Shown here piece by piece: positions 1 through 15,358 of a stretch of 64,000 bases of DNA; the stretch's first letter is position 1; the number at the start of each line of letters is the position of its first letter. Location: the NCBI RefSeq assembly GCF_000208745.1, contig NC_030858.1, forward strand, positions 4,851,932-4,915,931, in the 5' to 3' direction. Source of the stretch: Theobroma cacao (taxonomy: Eukaryota > Streptophyta > Magnoliopsida > Malvales > Malvaceae). Both the position numbers and the translations under genes were made by a program. The notes under the pieces are model-generated. The model did not search any database, was not told where the DNA came from, and was given only the letters and a program-made list of their open reading frames with translations.

Positions 1-88
1 AATAGTTGAAATGTAATAATCAGCATATTAGACCAATCTGAAGTTTGATAGTAGTATTATTGACCGATGCTTATGTTGTTTCTTTTAG

Positions 89-3000
89 TTGGTTGAGAAA
101 TTATCTGTGAAAGCACCTGATGGTCCAACCAAACTAAAAATTTTGACTGCAATTGCTGAGGAGCACAACATCAAGTGGGACCCCGAATCATTTGGAGCAA
201 AAGAATCAAAGCCTTATGATGACTTGCTGGTAAGACTAGTATAGTGCACAAAAGGTTATTTTTTGTTTGATGTGCCAACAATATAATCTCGCTTAGGATA
301 CTCAGAGAAATATTCAATTATGAAGTGGTTGTATATTGTTATTTGTTTGTCAAAGATTGAAGGATTTGCTCAACAACTTATGTTCTTTGCATATAAATTT
401 ACTTGTGCAGAATGGACCTAATACTTTTACAGAGGCCTCCAAAACTTTGGCAGATCCTCCTAATGCACAAGCTTCACCCACTCTCTATGAGCAGAGACCT
501 CCAGGTGTTCAAGTTCCTTATTATGATAAGGGACCTCCTAATGTTCAAGCTCCACAACACATTGAAAAAAATGATGCGCCTGAAAGCTTCTATGAGCACA
601 GCTCAATATCATCTTCTCATCCTAAGAATTTTCATTATTCAAATAGTAGAGCCGATAATTCAATGTCCTCTGGAACTCATCCTCCAAATTCAAAACCTGA
701 TGGTATGTTAATTATTAGATTCAAACATACTGATCTATCGACTCTTTGTGTCTTGTTGTCTTTTTTTTTTTTTTCATTTAGCTTATTCATTTGCCAGTTA
801 ATTATTAGTATATATTTGGGTGCTCTGTTTTGCAGGAACTAAAAATCAAGGGATTGAATTTAGGAATTCATATTCTGGGAATGAGCATTCTTTCTCTTCA
901 CCAAGGCAGCATTGGAATATGGAATTCAAGGATGCTACTGCTGCTGCCCAGGCAGCTGCAGAATCTGCAGAGCGAGCAAGTATGGCTGCCCGAGCTGCTG
1001 CTGAACTTTCAAGCCGCGGAAATATCTCTCAGCAGTATTCAACAGAATCACATATGTCATCTGCTCAGGGTATGAAAGATGGGGAGCAAAAGTATGCTGG
1101 CTCAGCATCTCAAAATGAACATCTTGCTGGACATCCAGTTAATTTTTCCCTTCATGGAAGGAATTCTAGGAATTATGAACAAACTGACAGCAATGAACAA
1201 CATAACTGGGTAGAGGAGGCTGAAAATGTTTATAGTAACATTGTGAGGAGCGGTGATAAATCTACTCAAGGTTCCTTTAAGTCTACTGCAGCTTCCTTCA
1301 ATGAAAAACCATCGGTGAATAATCGAACTGCAGATGCATATTCTCAAAGAAACTCATCTGAGGGCAGGCAGATGGAGCATTTTGCTGAATTAAGTATGAA
1401 GAGAAACTCAGGTGAAAATGGGATGCAATTTGTGAATGAACTGCATGATATTAAGAATCCTCAGAATGTTGATTATTATGAAGTCAGGGTCAGGGAACAA
1501 TCAAGCGCTTCTTCTTCTCTTTTTCAATCAAACACTTCTACTGATGATCATGATGTTGTCTCTAATTTAAATCGGCAGAAGTCAGAAAATTATAAGGGAA
1601 ACTCAGGCAAAACTGGGGCGCTATTTGTGAATGAACTGCATGATACAAAGAATTCTGAGAATGCTGATTATCATGAAGTAAGGATCGGAAAGCAATCAAG
1701 CTATTCTTCATCTCATTCTCGTTCAAGTACTTTTACTGATGATGATGATGATGTTGTATCAAATTCAAACCGTCAGAAGTCAGGAAATAATTCTGGTGAC
1801 GATTCTTTTCTTCTCAATGATAAAGGAAGCCTTCAAAGAAGCACAAAAGAAACAAAAGATTCTTATGACAATGCTTCAGCAGTTTTTGATGATTATGGAT
1901 CAGATAATGTTGGATGTAATTTTGATTTGGAGGAAGAGCATAAGGTACATGAATACAGTATGAACTTTTCATCTCCAGGTCAAAGATCACCTACTTATCC
2001 ATTTACAAGTATAAATTCTTGGAGCATTGAGCAGAATGTTGAGTCATCTGCAAAGCCCATTTCACAGTCGCATATTTTTTCGGAGCAGCAGTCTACTCCT
2101 GTCTTCTTTGAAAGTTCAACTAGCTCTGCAGTTCCTTCACATGGAGATGACTTGCCCGTGACTTTTGATAATTACAGCCCTAGTTCAGAAAGTGAAGAGG
2201 AGGTAGACAAATCTAATTTTGTTAGGAACACTGATCCTAGTATAGGTAGTCATAAAAAGATTATCGGTTCCCACCAAGCTGAAAACAGTATTTTCACTCC
2301 CCAGTTAGCTGAAGGCATGGAAGATACTGAACCTTCTAAAGATTCTAGTCTGGAAGAAAGTAAGGAATTGAACTTTGGAAACTTGACAGGTGGGCTTCGA
2401 AATAAGGGTTATAGGCATCTACTACCATATTCAAAAATTCAGCAAGGCAATGCTCTATCCCCTATAGAGGCGGCCACTCATCCATCGACCAGAAGTAAGC
2501 AATCATCCCCTCCTGCAGCAGTGGAGGCTTCAGTTAGTTCTGGATCTTACAGTCAAGAGCCACACAGTCAGAAACGGGAAGTAGAAGTGAATAGAAAACT
2601 CAGCACGAGAACATCAGTTACTTATTTCGATTCTAGTGATGATGACTCTGAGGAGGAACAACCAAAACAAACTTTTAGTAGCACCCAAGACCAATATAAC
2701 AAAATTCCAAGCTTTGAAGAAAATAAAAGATCTAGCTTAAGGGTCTCTGACCCATATTTTGGTTCAGGAAATGGTGATTTTGATGAGGATCTTCCTAAAA
2801 CAAGTTTAAGTGCTCGTTCAAATGCTGGTTTTTCTCGAAGGACTAAGGCCTCTCCTTCAAATTCAAGGAGAAGTTCCAATCTTAAAGCTACAGTTTCCTC
2901 TGAGCCAGCAGTAGTTTCTGACTATGGTAGGGAGAAGAATTCCTCGTCAAGGAGTTCTAATGCTGATGTAGCTCTGCCAAAGACTCAGCCTCAGAAAAAG

Positions 3001-3297
3001 AACTCAGATCACTGGGAAAGTTTTCAGCATCCCCGATCGGCAGCACAAGCAACTTCAAAGCTGGTTTCAGATGCCAAAAGGTCTTCATTTGATGGAAGTT
3101 TGAAATCATCAGAAAAGGAACAGCCATCCACTTCTGTCCCAAAGATTATATCATCAGGAAGTGCCAAAAGTTTGAAGGCTCAAACTTCAATTGGAGCGGG
3201 ACCATCTAGGGAGAATGCTAGTCATGTTCACCCAAAGCTTCCTGATTATGATATCTTGACCGCACACTTAAATTCTCTCAGACAGAATCGCCAATGA
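89..3297 (+). CDS. IST1-like protein (regulator of Vps4 in the MVB pathway), 3' part
   Basis: The 5' end lies outside the window. Visible exons are 89-229, 411-702 and 836-3297, all with GT/AG borders and conserved phase, giving 964 C-terminal residues. The first exon encodes the end of the Ist1 domain (VEKLSVKAP...ILTAIAEEHNIKWDP), the part that in yeast and animals binds ESCRT-III and controls the Vps4 ATPase during multivesicular-body sorting. The remainder is a long Ser/Asn/Asp/Glu-rich tail without recognisable folds, including an Ala-rich stretch (AAAQAAAESAERASMAARAAAE) and acidic patches, as in the long plant IST1-like proteins. It contains a 65-residue tandem repeat at 1405-1794. The family call rests on the Ist1 segment; the tail is probably disordered and regulatory (inference). 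Confidence 0.85.
1405..1794 (+). repeat. 195-bp in-frame tandem duplication inside the IST1-like gene
   Basis: Two adjacent 195-bp units (1405-1599 and 1600-1794) each encode 65 residues beginning NSG and containing FVNELHD, (Y/H)EVR, EQSS/KQSS, DVVSN and NRQKS. The DNA similarity is obvious by eye. Unit 2 has extra GAT codons that give a DDDDD run. Confidence 0.85.
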
Positions 3298-4087
3298 ATA
3301 TAGGTGCTTTTGGCATTCTGATAAGATGTGTTACATTACCACTACTAGTTTCTATGTGCATGTTTATACAGGTTCTTTTTGAGGTTTATAGGAATGTGAA
3401 ATATAACATGTCCAACTAGAATCAAAATATTATTTGTTTATTGATTTGTTTGATATACTTCTTTGATTTGGAACTTGCTGTAATAAATAGAGACTGGAGA
3501 ATCGGGTGGAATAAGTTTCTCAGGCTGAGTTTTGGTGGTTCAGTGTTGTGTTTTCGGCTTATATTAGCATGCAATATCATCAGTTTTTTTGGACATGAAT
3601 ATGTGAAGAGAGTAATTTAGCCATTGAGCATGATGTCTATATTAACATGATTCAAGCGATTATGCCCTCTAAATCATTTGCAGCCATGGCTTCTGTGTGA
3701 AATTCCTGCTTTTGCTCGAGCAATTTAATGTTGTCCAAGGATGCAATAAAATCGTGTGGAAGGGTGCAAGGGCTTTCTTAGTATTCTCTACCTTGACTTG
3801 TTGGGTAAACCAGGCATCATTCTCCGATGACCGGGCCTGTACCAAAGTTGACCATGTTTTTGTTAAGGTGTAGTTTCAATGGCTACTTCTACTACTTAAT
3901 AAACTTTTGCGTGTACAGAACTTCAAAACAAATAGTAGGTTTGGTTAATTCACTTGTTGTAACTCATGTATCTTGATTCTTTTGCTTAATTTTGACAGTT
4001 TTTTCTTTCTTTTTAACTTTTTTTCTGTAATACAAATACTGTAGTATCAAATGTCTATCATTTGTCGAGGGTTTTATTGTGAAAGAA
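3298..4087. other. Spacer downstream of the IST1-like gene
   Basis: It holds the probable 3' UTR of the IST1-like gene, with AATAAA-type signals near 3483 and 3746, followed by AT-rich DNA. No credible coding frame was seen on either strand. Confidence 0.5.
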
Positions 4088-4096
4088 AGAGATTTA

Positions 4097-4548
4097 CGGT
4101 AAAATATTTAAACACTTTTAAATTTTGATCAAAATTATATAGAAGTTCATTAATTTACGAAATAGATATTTTACTCAAAAAAAAAATCTATCGTCAAACT
4201 CATAAGTCCAATAGTTAGGATTATAGTAATATTTTTTAGGTAATTTTACTCTCGAGCATGTCAAAGATTACAATATTGTATAAATCTTTATGTTTCATTT
4301 AATTTTTTTTTTAAATACCTTTCAAGCTAGATCCAGCCGAATCCGCAGAGGTCGGATTGGATTTGGTCAGAGAATTGGAAGTAAGTTTTTTTCAAAAATA
4401 AAAAAAATAAAAAATAAAAAGATATTTTAGTCTTTTTACTTTTTTTGTTAAGGATATTAAGGTTTTTGAAGCGAAATGTCTATTTTTCAAACCATCAGAT
4501 TTTTATGTAATTTTGATGAAAATTTCAAAATGTCTAGATATTTTACCC
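4097..4548. mobile_element. Mutator-like MITE with long terminal inverted repeats
   Basis: The left end (CGGTAAAATATTTAAACA..., from 4097) and the reverse complement of the right end (GGGTAAAATATCTAGACA..., from 4548) align over roughly 75-80 bp with scattered mismatches. The element is 452 bp and has no coding capacity. It is flanked by a 9-bp direct repeat with one mismatch: AGAGATTTA at 4088-4096 and AAAGATTTA at 4549-4557. Long inverted repeats plus a 9-bp target duplication are typical of non-autonomous Mutator-like elements. The superfamily is inferred from the duplication length only. Confidence 0.7.
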
Positions 4549-6097
4549 AAAGATTTAATTACCTTGCATAATTAATTATTAATTTAAAAGAAAAGGAAAA
4601 ATACTTCTTATTTGACAATTACATTGAACTTTACGTGCATGGGCACCTTCACAAGATCAGGAAGAATGTAAAGCTCGTGGGTTCCTACTTCCTAGCTAGT
4701 GCATTTTTCTCATGATGTGATAAAATGTAGAGAAAAAGAAAATTTTGATAACTTCCTCGTAATTAAAAGTTAATATATACATTGTAGATAGTTGATTTTG
4801 GTTAATTTTTATTATCTGAAAAATTAATTTATTGTGTAACATTATATAAAGAATAATGAGTACAACCATTACAAGTGAAGCACTACTTCACGCAGAACAA
4901 GTAAAATAAGTGGATCATTACTCCATGTGAAACAATTAATACAAGTAGAACAACTATTTCGCACAGAATAATAATTTCACAGAGATGACAATGAAGTAAT
5001 TTGGAATAGGTGTCAAAGTTCATAGGTTGTTTTCATTTTGAGATGTTTCGAAGAGTTTGGTTTGGTGGCTCAGATATGGAAGTAGTTAAGATGTATTTCT
5101 CTTAACCTTTCTCTGAAGTTCAAGTGTTTCACCTTCCTTTCTTGTTCTCATATACTTGTTCACATACACCTTCTTCTCTTATGCCTATTCACGTATAGCT
5201 TCTTCTCTTATATCTATTTACGTATAACTTCTTCTCTTGTACCTGTTCACGTACAACTTTTCTCTATTAGCTCCTACTCGAAAACAAGTCTCATTAAATA
5301 ATCACATAATAAGTTTCTAACCGTTACTCAATATTAACTCTCAGTAACAGTTACCTAACATTAAATTTCTCCTTAATGGTATCATTCATTACGTGTATTA
5401 AAACTTTTTCTTGTAACCGTTACTTCTGACACTATATATAAAGCCTTCACAATTAAAAAAAGAGACTTTCTCCTTCACTTTCAGAATTACCCGACTTTTA
5501 CTCAAAGCTTTTCTCTTTAGCCTATTCTCATTTAGAACACCTATTCTTTTCTTATTCTCTTTCAATTGCCATGTACTTCAGAAACTGCTTCAATCTTCCT
5601 CTCCGTTACCTCAAGTACATCTCTTACTTGTTTGCAACGCTTCATCAACCCCATTTACATATACTTATCAAAAATTTAAATATTTGATTTAATGATAGAT
5701 ATATATATTTCACTTTTTTTAAAATAAAAATAAAAACAGAAAAATGCGTTAATTAAGTTAGAGAAAATACTTGAGAATGAAAGAAATTTAAATCGAATAA
5801 ATAATTTATTTATTTAAACTTTTAAAGGACATCAAGTTGGTGTGAGCTTAATTCATCTATAGTTGTATATTAATACACATATATTTAGCATCATCTGCAG
5901 GCTCTCTAAGCTTTCATCAGACCTTTGCACGATCCATATGATCAGTTGTTAGGCTAAGAAACTACTAAGGTATACCCTTCTTTTCTCCTTCAACATTCTT
6001 GTTAGAGATTTAATTTATTAACCATATGAATTCCTACGACTTTAATAGCACAGTAACAAAATTGTGTCCTTGTTTCTCAAGCACGTTGTTGCAGAGA
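4549..6097. other. Spacer upstream of the methyltransferases, with LTR-like block
   Basis: It is AT-rich and non-coding. It contains degenerate repeats around 4870-4975 (variants of CACTACTTCACGCAGAACAAGT), a 29-bp minisatellite at 5141-5256, and a TATA-like TATATATAAA at 5433-5442 followed by a pyrimidine-rich leader-like stretch. That order resembles the U3/R part of an LTR or an old promoter. No paired LTR or clean TG...CA border was found. Confidence 0.4.
5141..5256. repeat. 29-bp minisatellite, four units
   Basis: Units start at 5141, 5170, 5199 and 5228, with a partial fifth after 5256. The consensus is close to CTTCTTCTCTT followed by a variable TAxCTxTTCACGTA segment. Each of the three inner or distal units carries an ACGT core. 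Confidence 0.8.
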
Positions 6098-7301
<1,204 letters not shown>

Positions 7302-8784
7302 TGTTCTTCTTCACTTCTCCCAAGGATCTTGAAATAAATGAAAGCATGTTGGAAGATCCCACTATTTACTGACAATAAGCATCAGAACACTCGGATGAAA
7401 ATAAGATTAGCACAAAAGTTGAATCACAATTCACTTTGGGTGAGTGGCAATGAACTAACGACGTGTGACAATGATATCCTAATCTTATTGTCCGCTCCCA
7501 AATTTATTCCCGCTTTAGCCAGACAAAGAAAGAATTAATGTAGAGCTGTTGTTCTTATATGCATATGTGGCTGCATTCTGACATGTCACGTCGTTCTTAC
7601 ATGCTTGAGTACAGGACGTCACGTGTTTAGACCGAAAACAACCCAAACTTTTTAGTCACCAAAACAATCTCTTTGTACCTTATTTTTCTTTTCACGAATT
7701 GAGACAATTGGGATCATCGACGTTTTCCTGATCGCTGCTATCTGAAACGGCAATAAGGGTCAAAGCCAGCACCTTGTTCACATCTCCGGGGTAATCTATC
7801 TCTCAATTATTTTGGTCCGCATTTAAAACTGTGGGAATTTCTCCTGCTGTGAAGGCTATTATTAGATAGCTCAACTTAATCAAATCTAATCATCTCGATA
7901 ACCTTTCACACCAAACGAAACTTTCTGTTGATATACGGGTTCATCTTCTTCCCGTCTTATCTATGTTTCAAAGTTTTGAACTTTGTATCTGCATATTGGT
8001 ACTTCTTGTCCAAACAGGATCCTTCTATTGTTTCATTTGCCACGGGACTCAAGGATCGACTCGCTTGCCCTTTTAATTATGAACTTCATGTTTCTATTGA
8101 TATGTTTATGCAGATAATTCAAATTGAAACAGAAAACTTTTGGTTGGTTTATTTGTTAAAGGTTATTGCTTTTGGGAATGAGGGTTTTGATAAGGAGTGG
8201 TCAATGATTAGGATACTTTTTGGGATTTATTGATTTGATTGGACTAATGTAAGTTGTTTCTTGGAAACACCGATTAACAAACTTTGGTTTTCCTTGAAAA
8301 TTCGAAGTTAAGTCACTTTTGATCTGTAGCAAATGAATGCGTAGGATAGGTAAGTCCTGTTCTGTTTTCTCACAACTACTTTCTGGACCTAAATCTGATC
8401 ATGTTTTTCAACTGTAACTAATATTTCTAACTCTAAAATGTATTATCATCGAATTATACATATTGAATTTGATCAAATTGTGTTTTCCCTCCTGTAATAA
8501 ACATTAGCAAAATTTTGGTAAATGTTTCCCCTTAACAACTTTGGGTTGCCATTGGTTAATTTATGTTCCAATTAAAACCTTGACTGATAATATTAGTTGT
8601 GCTATTGATGTTATATGTGGTCTCATAAATATTGGACTTGAGTCATGAATGTTAGTGGTGACTATGACTCCCAACTTATAAACCATGTTACAATTACATT
8701 TCATCGTGGACTTTTAGAACTAGTTTCCTAGCAATTGTTTTCTATTGTAAAATGTGAGTTATTGGTAGAAACAGTTTGAGAGCT
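7302..8784. other. Spacer between the two methyltransferase genes
   Basis: It holds the 3' end of copy 1 and the promoter and leader of copy 2. A GACGTCACGTGT element (CACGTG G-box at 7620-7625, overlapping a GACGTC palindrome) is the only clear motif. No coding frame is credible. Confidence 0.45.
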
Positions 8785-10371
<1,587 letters not shown>

Positions 10372-11961
10372 ATTCTTGAAGTTATAAATTGTTAGGCTCG
10401 ACAAAGCTACACCATTGCGCTTGTTTATAGTTCTTCTTAGCCTCAGAAGTATCAGTTTCAGTTTCAATAACTGCTGTATGAGTTACTCTTCAATCAATGA
10501 ATATTCATATTCTTCAAAGTTACCGTTCTGTTCAAATTTTATTTCGTAGGTCAGATTTCAAAGGACATCAGTGATGTAGAGGCTCAGACTTTTAAAATTG
10601 ATAATTAAGCATTCATCCCAACATTGTTATCATCATTGGTTAATTCTGCTTAGTTCTTGTATTATTTTTTATATTATGTATTCACTGCATTGTTTTGGTA
10701 CTGCACTTTTGGATGTTCAAAAAAAGAATCTGCACTCAGATGTGTTAAGCCATTAATGTAGCAGTAGATATATGCCTTTCTCCTTGGAGCAAATGTTTAT
10801 GCAACCAGCACAGGAAAAGCAATAGTTGCATCACAGTCTACCTGGTTGAACCCAATCAAGAGGGAGAAGAATCTACTGCACTTTCGCATGCCTTAACAAT
10901 TCCAGTGGAACGCTGTGTTTTCATTTCCTCTGTGACACAGCCTCATCTCAGTACTGGCTCCAGAATTACTCCCATTAAACTCCTGAGCTATGTTGGTTCA
11001 GAAAGCATAATCCGTACCGTTACGAATCATATATATTAGCCTTGTAAATGTGATGGGTTTAGCCGTCCACCACCAAGAACTACATTATGCCTGTTTCCTT
11101 GGACCTGCACGGACTTCTTCACTATATATTCATAGCCCTGATGTCTCTCTTGCAAAGCAGTCAGCTAGATTTGCAGATTTATATCTCAAGCTGTCAAGCA
11201 AATTGCAATGACGCTGAGACAAAAGAACAGCTGCCTAGTACCATTTCAACTATTACACCAAGGCTGCGGAAGGAATGAAATACATAACATTCAAGAGTAA
11301 AATATTGGTCAACCTATGGGAGACCAAGTTTACAAAATAATTGGAAACTATTCAGATTTTTAAATTGCTTGACCACCAATCTGAAAAAGAATTCCAGCAA
11401 AGGCGAAATAACTTCTATTGCTAAAAGCGGAAAAACAAAGATTCCTTTAAGTTTAAATAGTACTAGCTCTAACTTAAGAGCATTTTTGTTCCAAATTTGA
11501 TATCATACATTTTCCCTTGGACTGGTGTAGCTGAGTGAAACATTTTGAACTAGAATCTTAGCAAATACTAATGGTATTACAATAAAAATGGGGCATATCA
11601 GAGGTGCAAAGCCTTCATTGGCACACCACCTGTGGCACTTCAAAATTTGAGACAAATAATGTTTGCAGCATCAAAATTCTAAAATGATATTTACACTCAT
11701 CTTAAATCAAAATACTGAAAAAACCGACAGTAGCTAAAAGTACTTTTCTCCGCAAAAAGAGCAAGGTTTGCTTTTGTAGTTCAATTATTACAAAAATCAG
11801 AACTAATTGAGACATTAATCCAAAAGTTACATTCCAGCATTTGATATTTAATGATACAAAATTCAGATAAATATTGATTGAAAGTTCACAGATAAACCAG
11901 AGCTCAAAGTACTAGTCTTCTCTTTTTCCCCATCTAAAAGAGAGTAGAAAGACAGACAAGT
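10372..11961. other. Spacer between convergent methyltransferase and S15a genes
   Basis: It contains the 3' UTRs of both neighbours. Nothing with a coding signature, tRNA or clear repeat was seen. The part nearest 11961 should be the 3' UTR of the minus-strand S15a gene. Confidence 0.4.
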
Positions 11962-13412
11962 CTAATGAAAATAACCAAGAACCTGCCCACCTACATTCCT
12001 ACTAATGGCTGCTTCATGATCCAAAATACCATCTGGAGTTGAAATCACAACATAACCCCACTGCAAATGAGATTTTTAAAGGACAAGGTAAGTATTAAAC
12101 TATAAAAGGTCATCATCTCATGATATGAGGGATTATACAGACATAGCTGGTATATTTGCTTTCCTTCTAGCCAGCACTTTCTTCACAAAGTTATGGCAAT
12201 GAATAATTGAAACACTCAAAATACAATGACTTTTAACAAACCTGATGTGTTGGAAGTTTAAGTGTTGTGTACTTTTCAATATCCTTCGCTTTGATGTCCT
12301 GCCTGTAAGTGAGTGCCTTGCAATCATTTACCCTGCCTTGCAGTTCAACTGTTATCCTCCCCACTCTATGTGGATCATAAACCTCAAAATTCTTGATGTA
12401 TCCTTTCAAAAAGAAAAATTACAAAGAAGGTAATGACACAGCAACAAGCACAAGATTCAGCAGTGGGCAGTAGCCACAAGTCTAAATATAAAAGACATCT
12501 AGACTTTTAGCCTCATTAGTCCCAAAGATTATGACTGTGCCAATGCATCATACAGAGCCCTATGCCTAATGGTTTCCAAAAACAAAGCTCTATTTGACAA
12601 AAAGCGAGGAGAAATTTCTCAGAACTCCCATCCACGCCATATTGATGAAATAAAAGGGCACACAAAGATAAAAACCATGAAATCTGGTAATGAACTGAAC
12701 AGCCCAACTGTTACTGAGTTTCGAGTAAAGTTGAAAATCAAATAGAATCACAAAGGAAGATATTATTTTCATAAAAATTCTGCAGCTATCAAAGAAATGC
12801 CCATTGCCCTTCAAATGCATACTGGATTAGGTAACTCAAGTGGCAAAAACTGATTAACCTTCATATGTTAAGATTATAGGTCCAGTTTAAAAGTGAACCA
12901 GCGGCTTAAAACATCCAAAATTTTATCTCACACAAAACTTCAAACCAATAAAAATGAGTGTAACCAAGTAAAGAAATATACTATATAAGTTAACTCTTAG
13001 ACACACATAAGCATAAGCATACGCATTAATGATTTGACATCAGATAACACTAATTTCCTGCACAATAAAGCCCCAATTTAAGCATTGCAGAGAAGTTCAA
13101 CAAACAAGAAGCAAATTTCTAAACTTTTTTACTGGGTCAGTACAACCATAACTAATCCTTGAGATTACTCAATAACAATTTAAAATCGAGCAAAAATTCA
13201 TTGTTATTAACCAAAATAACCAAAACCCATTAGTAAAACTGCGAATTAAAAAAAAATAAAAACAAAAAATAAAGAAGCTTACCTCGATATTTCATGATCT
13301 TGAGAAAGGAAGACATGACGGTGGAGATTGGTTGCAATTCCACCGTGGCTTTGCCCCTCCTCTCCGCATTCACAATTTTCCTCAACGCATCGTTCAGTAT
13401 CCTCCTCCCCAT
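11962..13412 (-). CDS. RPS15a: Ribosomal protein S15a (uS8 family), type II
   Basis: Minus-strand exons in order are 13283-13412, 12242-12402 and 11962-12060, joining in phase to 129 residues plus stop. The protein begins MGRRILNDALRKIVNAERRG, contains GYIKNFEVYDPHRVGRITVELQGR and ends NVGGQVLGYFH. It is uS8, a small-subunit protein that contacts the central domain of SSU rRNA. The MGRRILNDALR start and the TPDGILDHE segment mark the divergent type II class (Arabidopsis S15aB/E). This class has been reported to replace mitochondrial ribosomal protein S8 in flowering plants, so the mature product may act in mitochondria although no cleavable presequence is visible. The gene converges with the methyltransferase and diverges from the F-box gene, whose ATG is only 292 bp away. 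Confidence 0.93.
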
Positions 13413-13704
13413 CTCTCTCTCAAACCAGTTCTTAAAGCTAACCGGCTAAACCCCGAATGACGGCCAAAACCTCCGTTTCAATCGCATTACATTTTAAAAA
13501 CTCTACCATATCATTTAGGGGTATTACTGTAATCTAACAGGCAACCTAAAATGGCATTTTGGCTATTACACGAAAATACATGGTCATTTCGTAACTTGGC
13601 CAGATTCTGAATGGTTGTAAAGACCGGTAAATCATGTGAAACAATTCTAACACCTTCCAATCTGCTGTCTAGTCTTTTTTTTTTTCTCCACTTCGTTTTC
13701 TGAA
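13413..13704. promoter_or_regulatory. Shared promoter region of S15a (-) and F-box (+) genes
   Basis: The two start codons are head to head with 292 bp between them, so both 5' leaders and core promoters must fit here or overlap. A pyrimidine tract precedes the F-box ATG. No TATA box is obvious on either strand. Confidence 0.5.
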
Positions 13705-15358
13705 ATGGAGGATCTACCTCAACCTCTTGTCGTGGAAATCCTGAATCGACTCACCGATTCCACCGACCTTGCTCGGTGCCGACTCGCCTCCAAAACACTA
13801 AACTCCCTCTCACACGAGGTCCGTTCTGTTAACCTCCTATGCAATTTGTCTCGCTACCTCAAATCCCGCTCGCCGGAGACCGAGGCCCACGTCACTCCCT
13901 TCAAGGCAATCTTCAACAACCTTGTCCGCGAATCTCGATGTCTTAACTCAGTGTCGATCGGAGTTGATAAGTCGCTCAGGGAAATCTCGTACGATGACGT
14001 GGATGACGAGTCGGATGATTTGTATTTGTCCGATGTGGGGTTTGTGAAGGAGTGGTTGCCGAAAATTTGCGGGGACCTAAGGAAGTTGTCGATTTCGGAT
14101 TTTTGGATCCAGTCTTGCTGGAGGAAATCTGACGTTTTGAGCTTGATTTCTTCGTGTTGTAAGTTCCTCGGCCGTTTCCATTTCTTACTTATTTTGGCAT
14201 TGAAAATAGGAGAATTAGTTTGAAATTGAGCTTAATGGAGTGGTTTTAAGGCAAATGGGGGGGGGGGTTTGATTTAATGTTGGAAGGCAATTAACTTGCT
14301 TTAAAATTATGAGAAGTGGGATTATGAAAGATGGTTAAGCACACCTTGTGAAATGAATTAAGCATCAATTTTAAATTTGTTGCCTTATAGGCTAAAGCTT
14401 TTCTTTTTTTGTTAATTTATATTGTATCTTATGCAAAGGCCATTGCTTTTGTTATGTGTCTGTAGGCAATAATCTTATGGAACTAGAGCTGAAGAATGCT
14501 TGGCTTTCAGTTGATGGGTTGAATCCGATGACTAGGCTAACAAATTTGACACTTGAATTTATTAGGCTTGAGGATGAGGACCTAAGCAAAATTAATGATT
14601 GCTTTCCTTCTCTTCGAGTTCTGAATTTGGTTGGTGTTGGAGGACTTAAAGATCCGAAGATTCATCTCTTGCATCTTAAAGCCTGCTTATGGACAGTCTC
14701 AAATGCTCCGCTTTCTTTGACTATCTCTGCTCCCAACCTGGTGAAACTCAGACTGAAATGTGTTAAGCCAAAATCACTTGTGCTTGATACCCCATTGTTG
14801 TCTGATTTCCATCTTTCAGTTGAGGAGGTGTATGATTTTAGAGTGAAAGAGTTTTGTAATTTGGAAAACTTTCTGCTTGAATCTTCAAGTCTTTGTAGCC
14901 TCCTTGGCATGTTTACGTCTGGTAAATCAATTAAGAAGCTGACAGTGGATTCTCTCAAATGGAATGAAGCTCTTGAAACAAGAAAATTTGGCTTGGAAGC
15001 ATTGTTTGATGTGTTTCCAAATGTAATATCTCTTAATTTAGGCCCTGGGGCTTGGTCAGAAGCAGAGATTTGCTTTCGCAAAGGAGGTTTGAAAGATAGG
15101 AATGCAATGAAGGAGTTGACAGAGATTGTGGCACATTTAGTTGTGTACGATATTGAAGTTACCCTGTCATTTATTTACTCTATCTTGGATAAATGCACCA
15201 ACTTATCAGACATGGCATTACTCCTCCACCCTAAAGAAGATTCTAGAGCTGCTAGTAGCCTCATCTCTAGGTGTACAACTTATGGTCCAAGAGTAAGATG
15301 GAGATGGGGAATGTGGAAGGAAGGATCAAAAGATACCTGGGTCTTTGTTGGCATTTAA
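13705..15358 (+). CDS. F-box/LRR-type protein
   Basis: Two exons, 13705-14158 and 14466-15358, join in phase to 448 residues. Residues 1-40 form an F-box (LPQPLVVEILNRL...LARCRLASKTLNSLS) that should bind SKP1 in an SCF ubiquitin ligase. The remainder is leucine-rich with irregular LRR-like segments (NNLMELELKNAWLS, LTNLTLEFIRLEDEDL, SLRVLNLVGVGGL), the usual substrate-binding part. The order of neighbours and the F-box sequence fit the Arabidopsis At4g29420-type gene (recalled, not searched). No substrate can be predicted. The single intron contains a run of nine or more G. Confidence 0.88.

Noticed and set aside
820..834. GTG start for the long IST1-like frame at 820
   Set aside because: A TTTTGCAG acceptor at 835 and phase continuity with 411-702 show it is an internal exon.
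12641..12700. TGATGAA...CTGA arrangement resembling a C/D snoRNA within S15a intron 1
   Set aside because: It lies on the plus strand, opposite to the host gene, and lacks a terminal stem.
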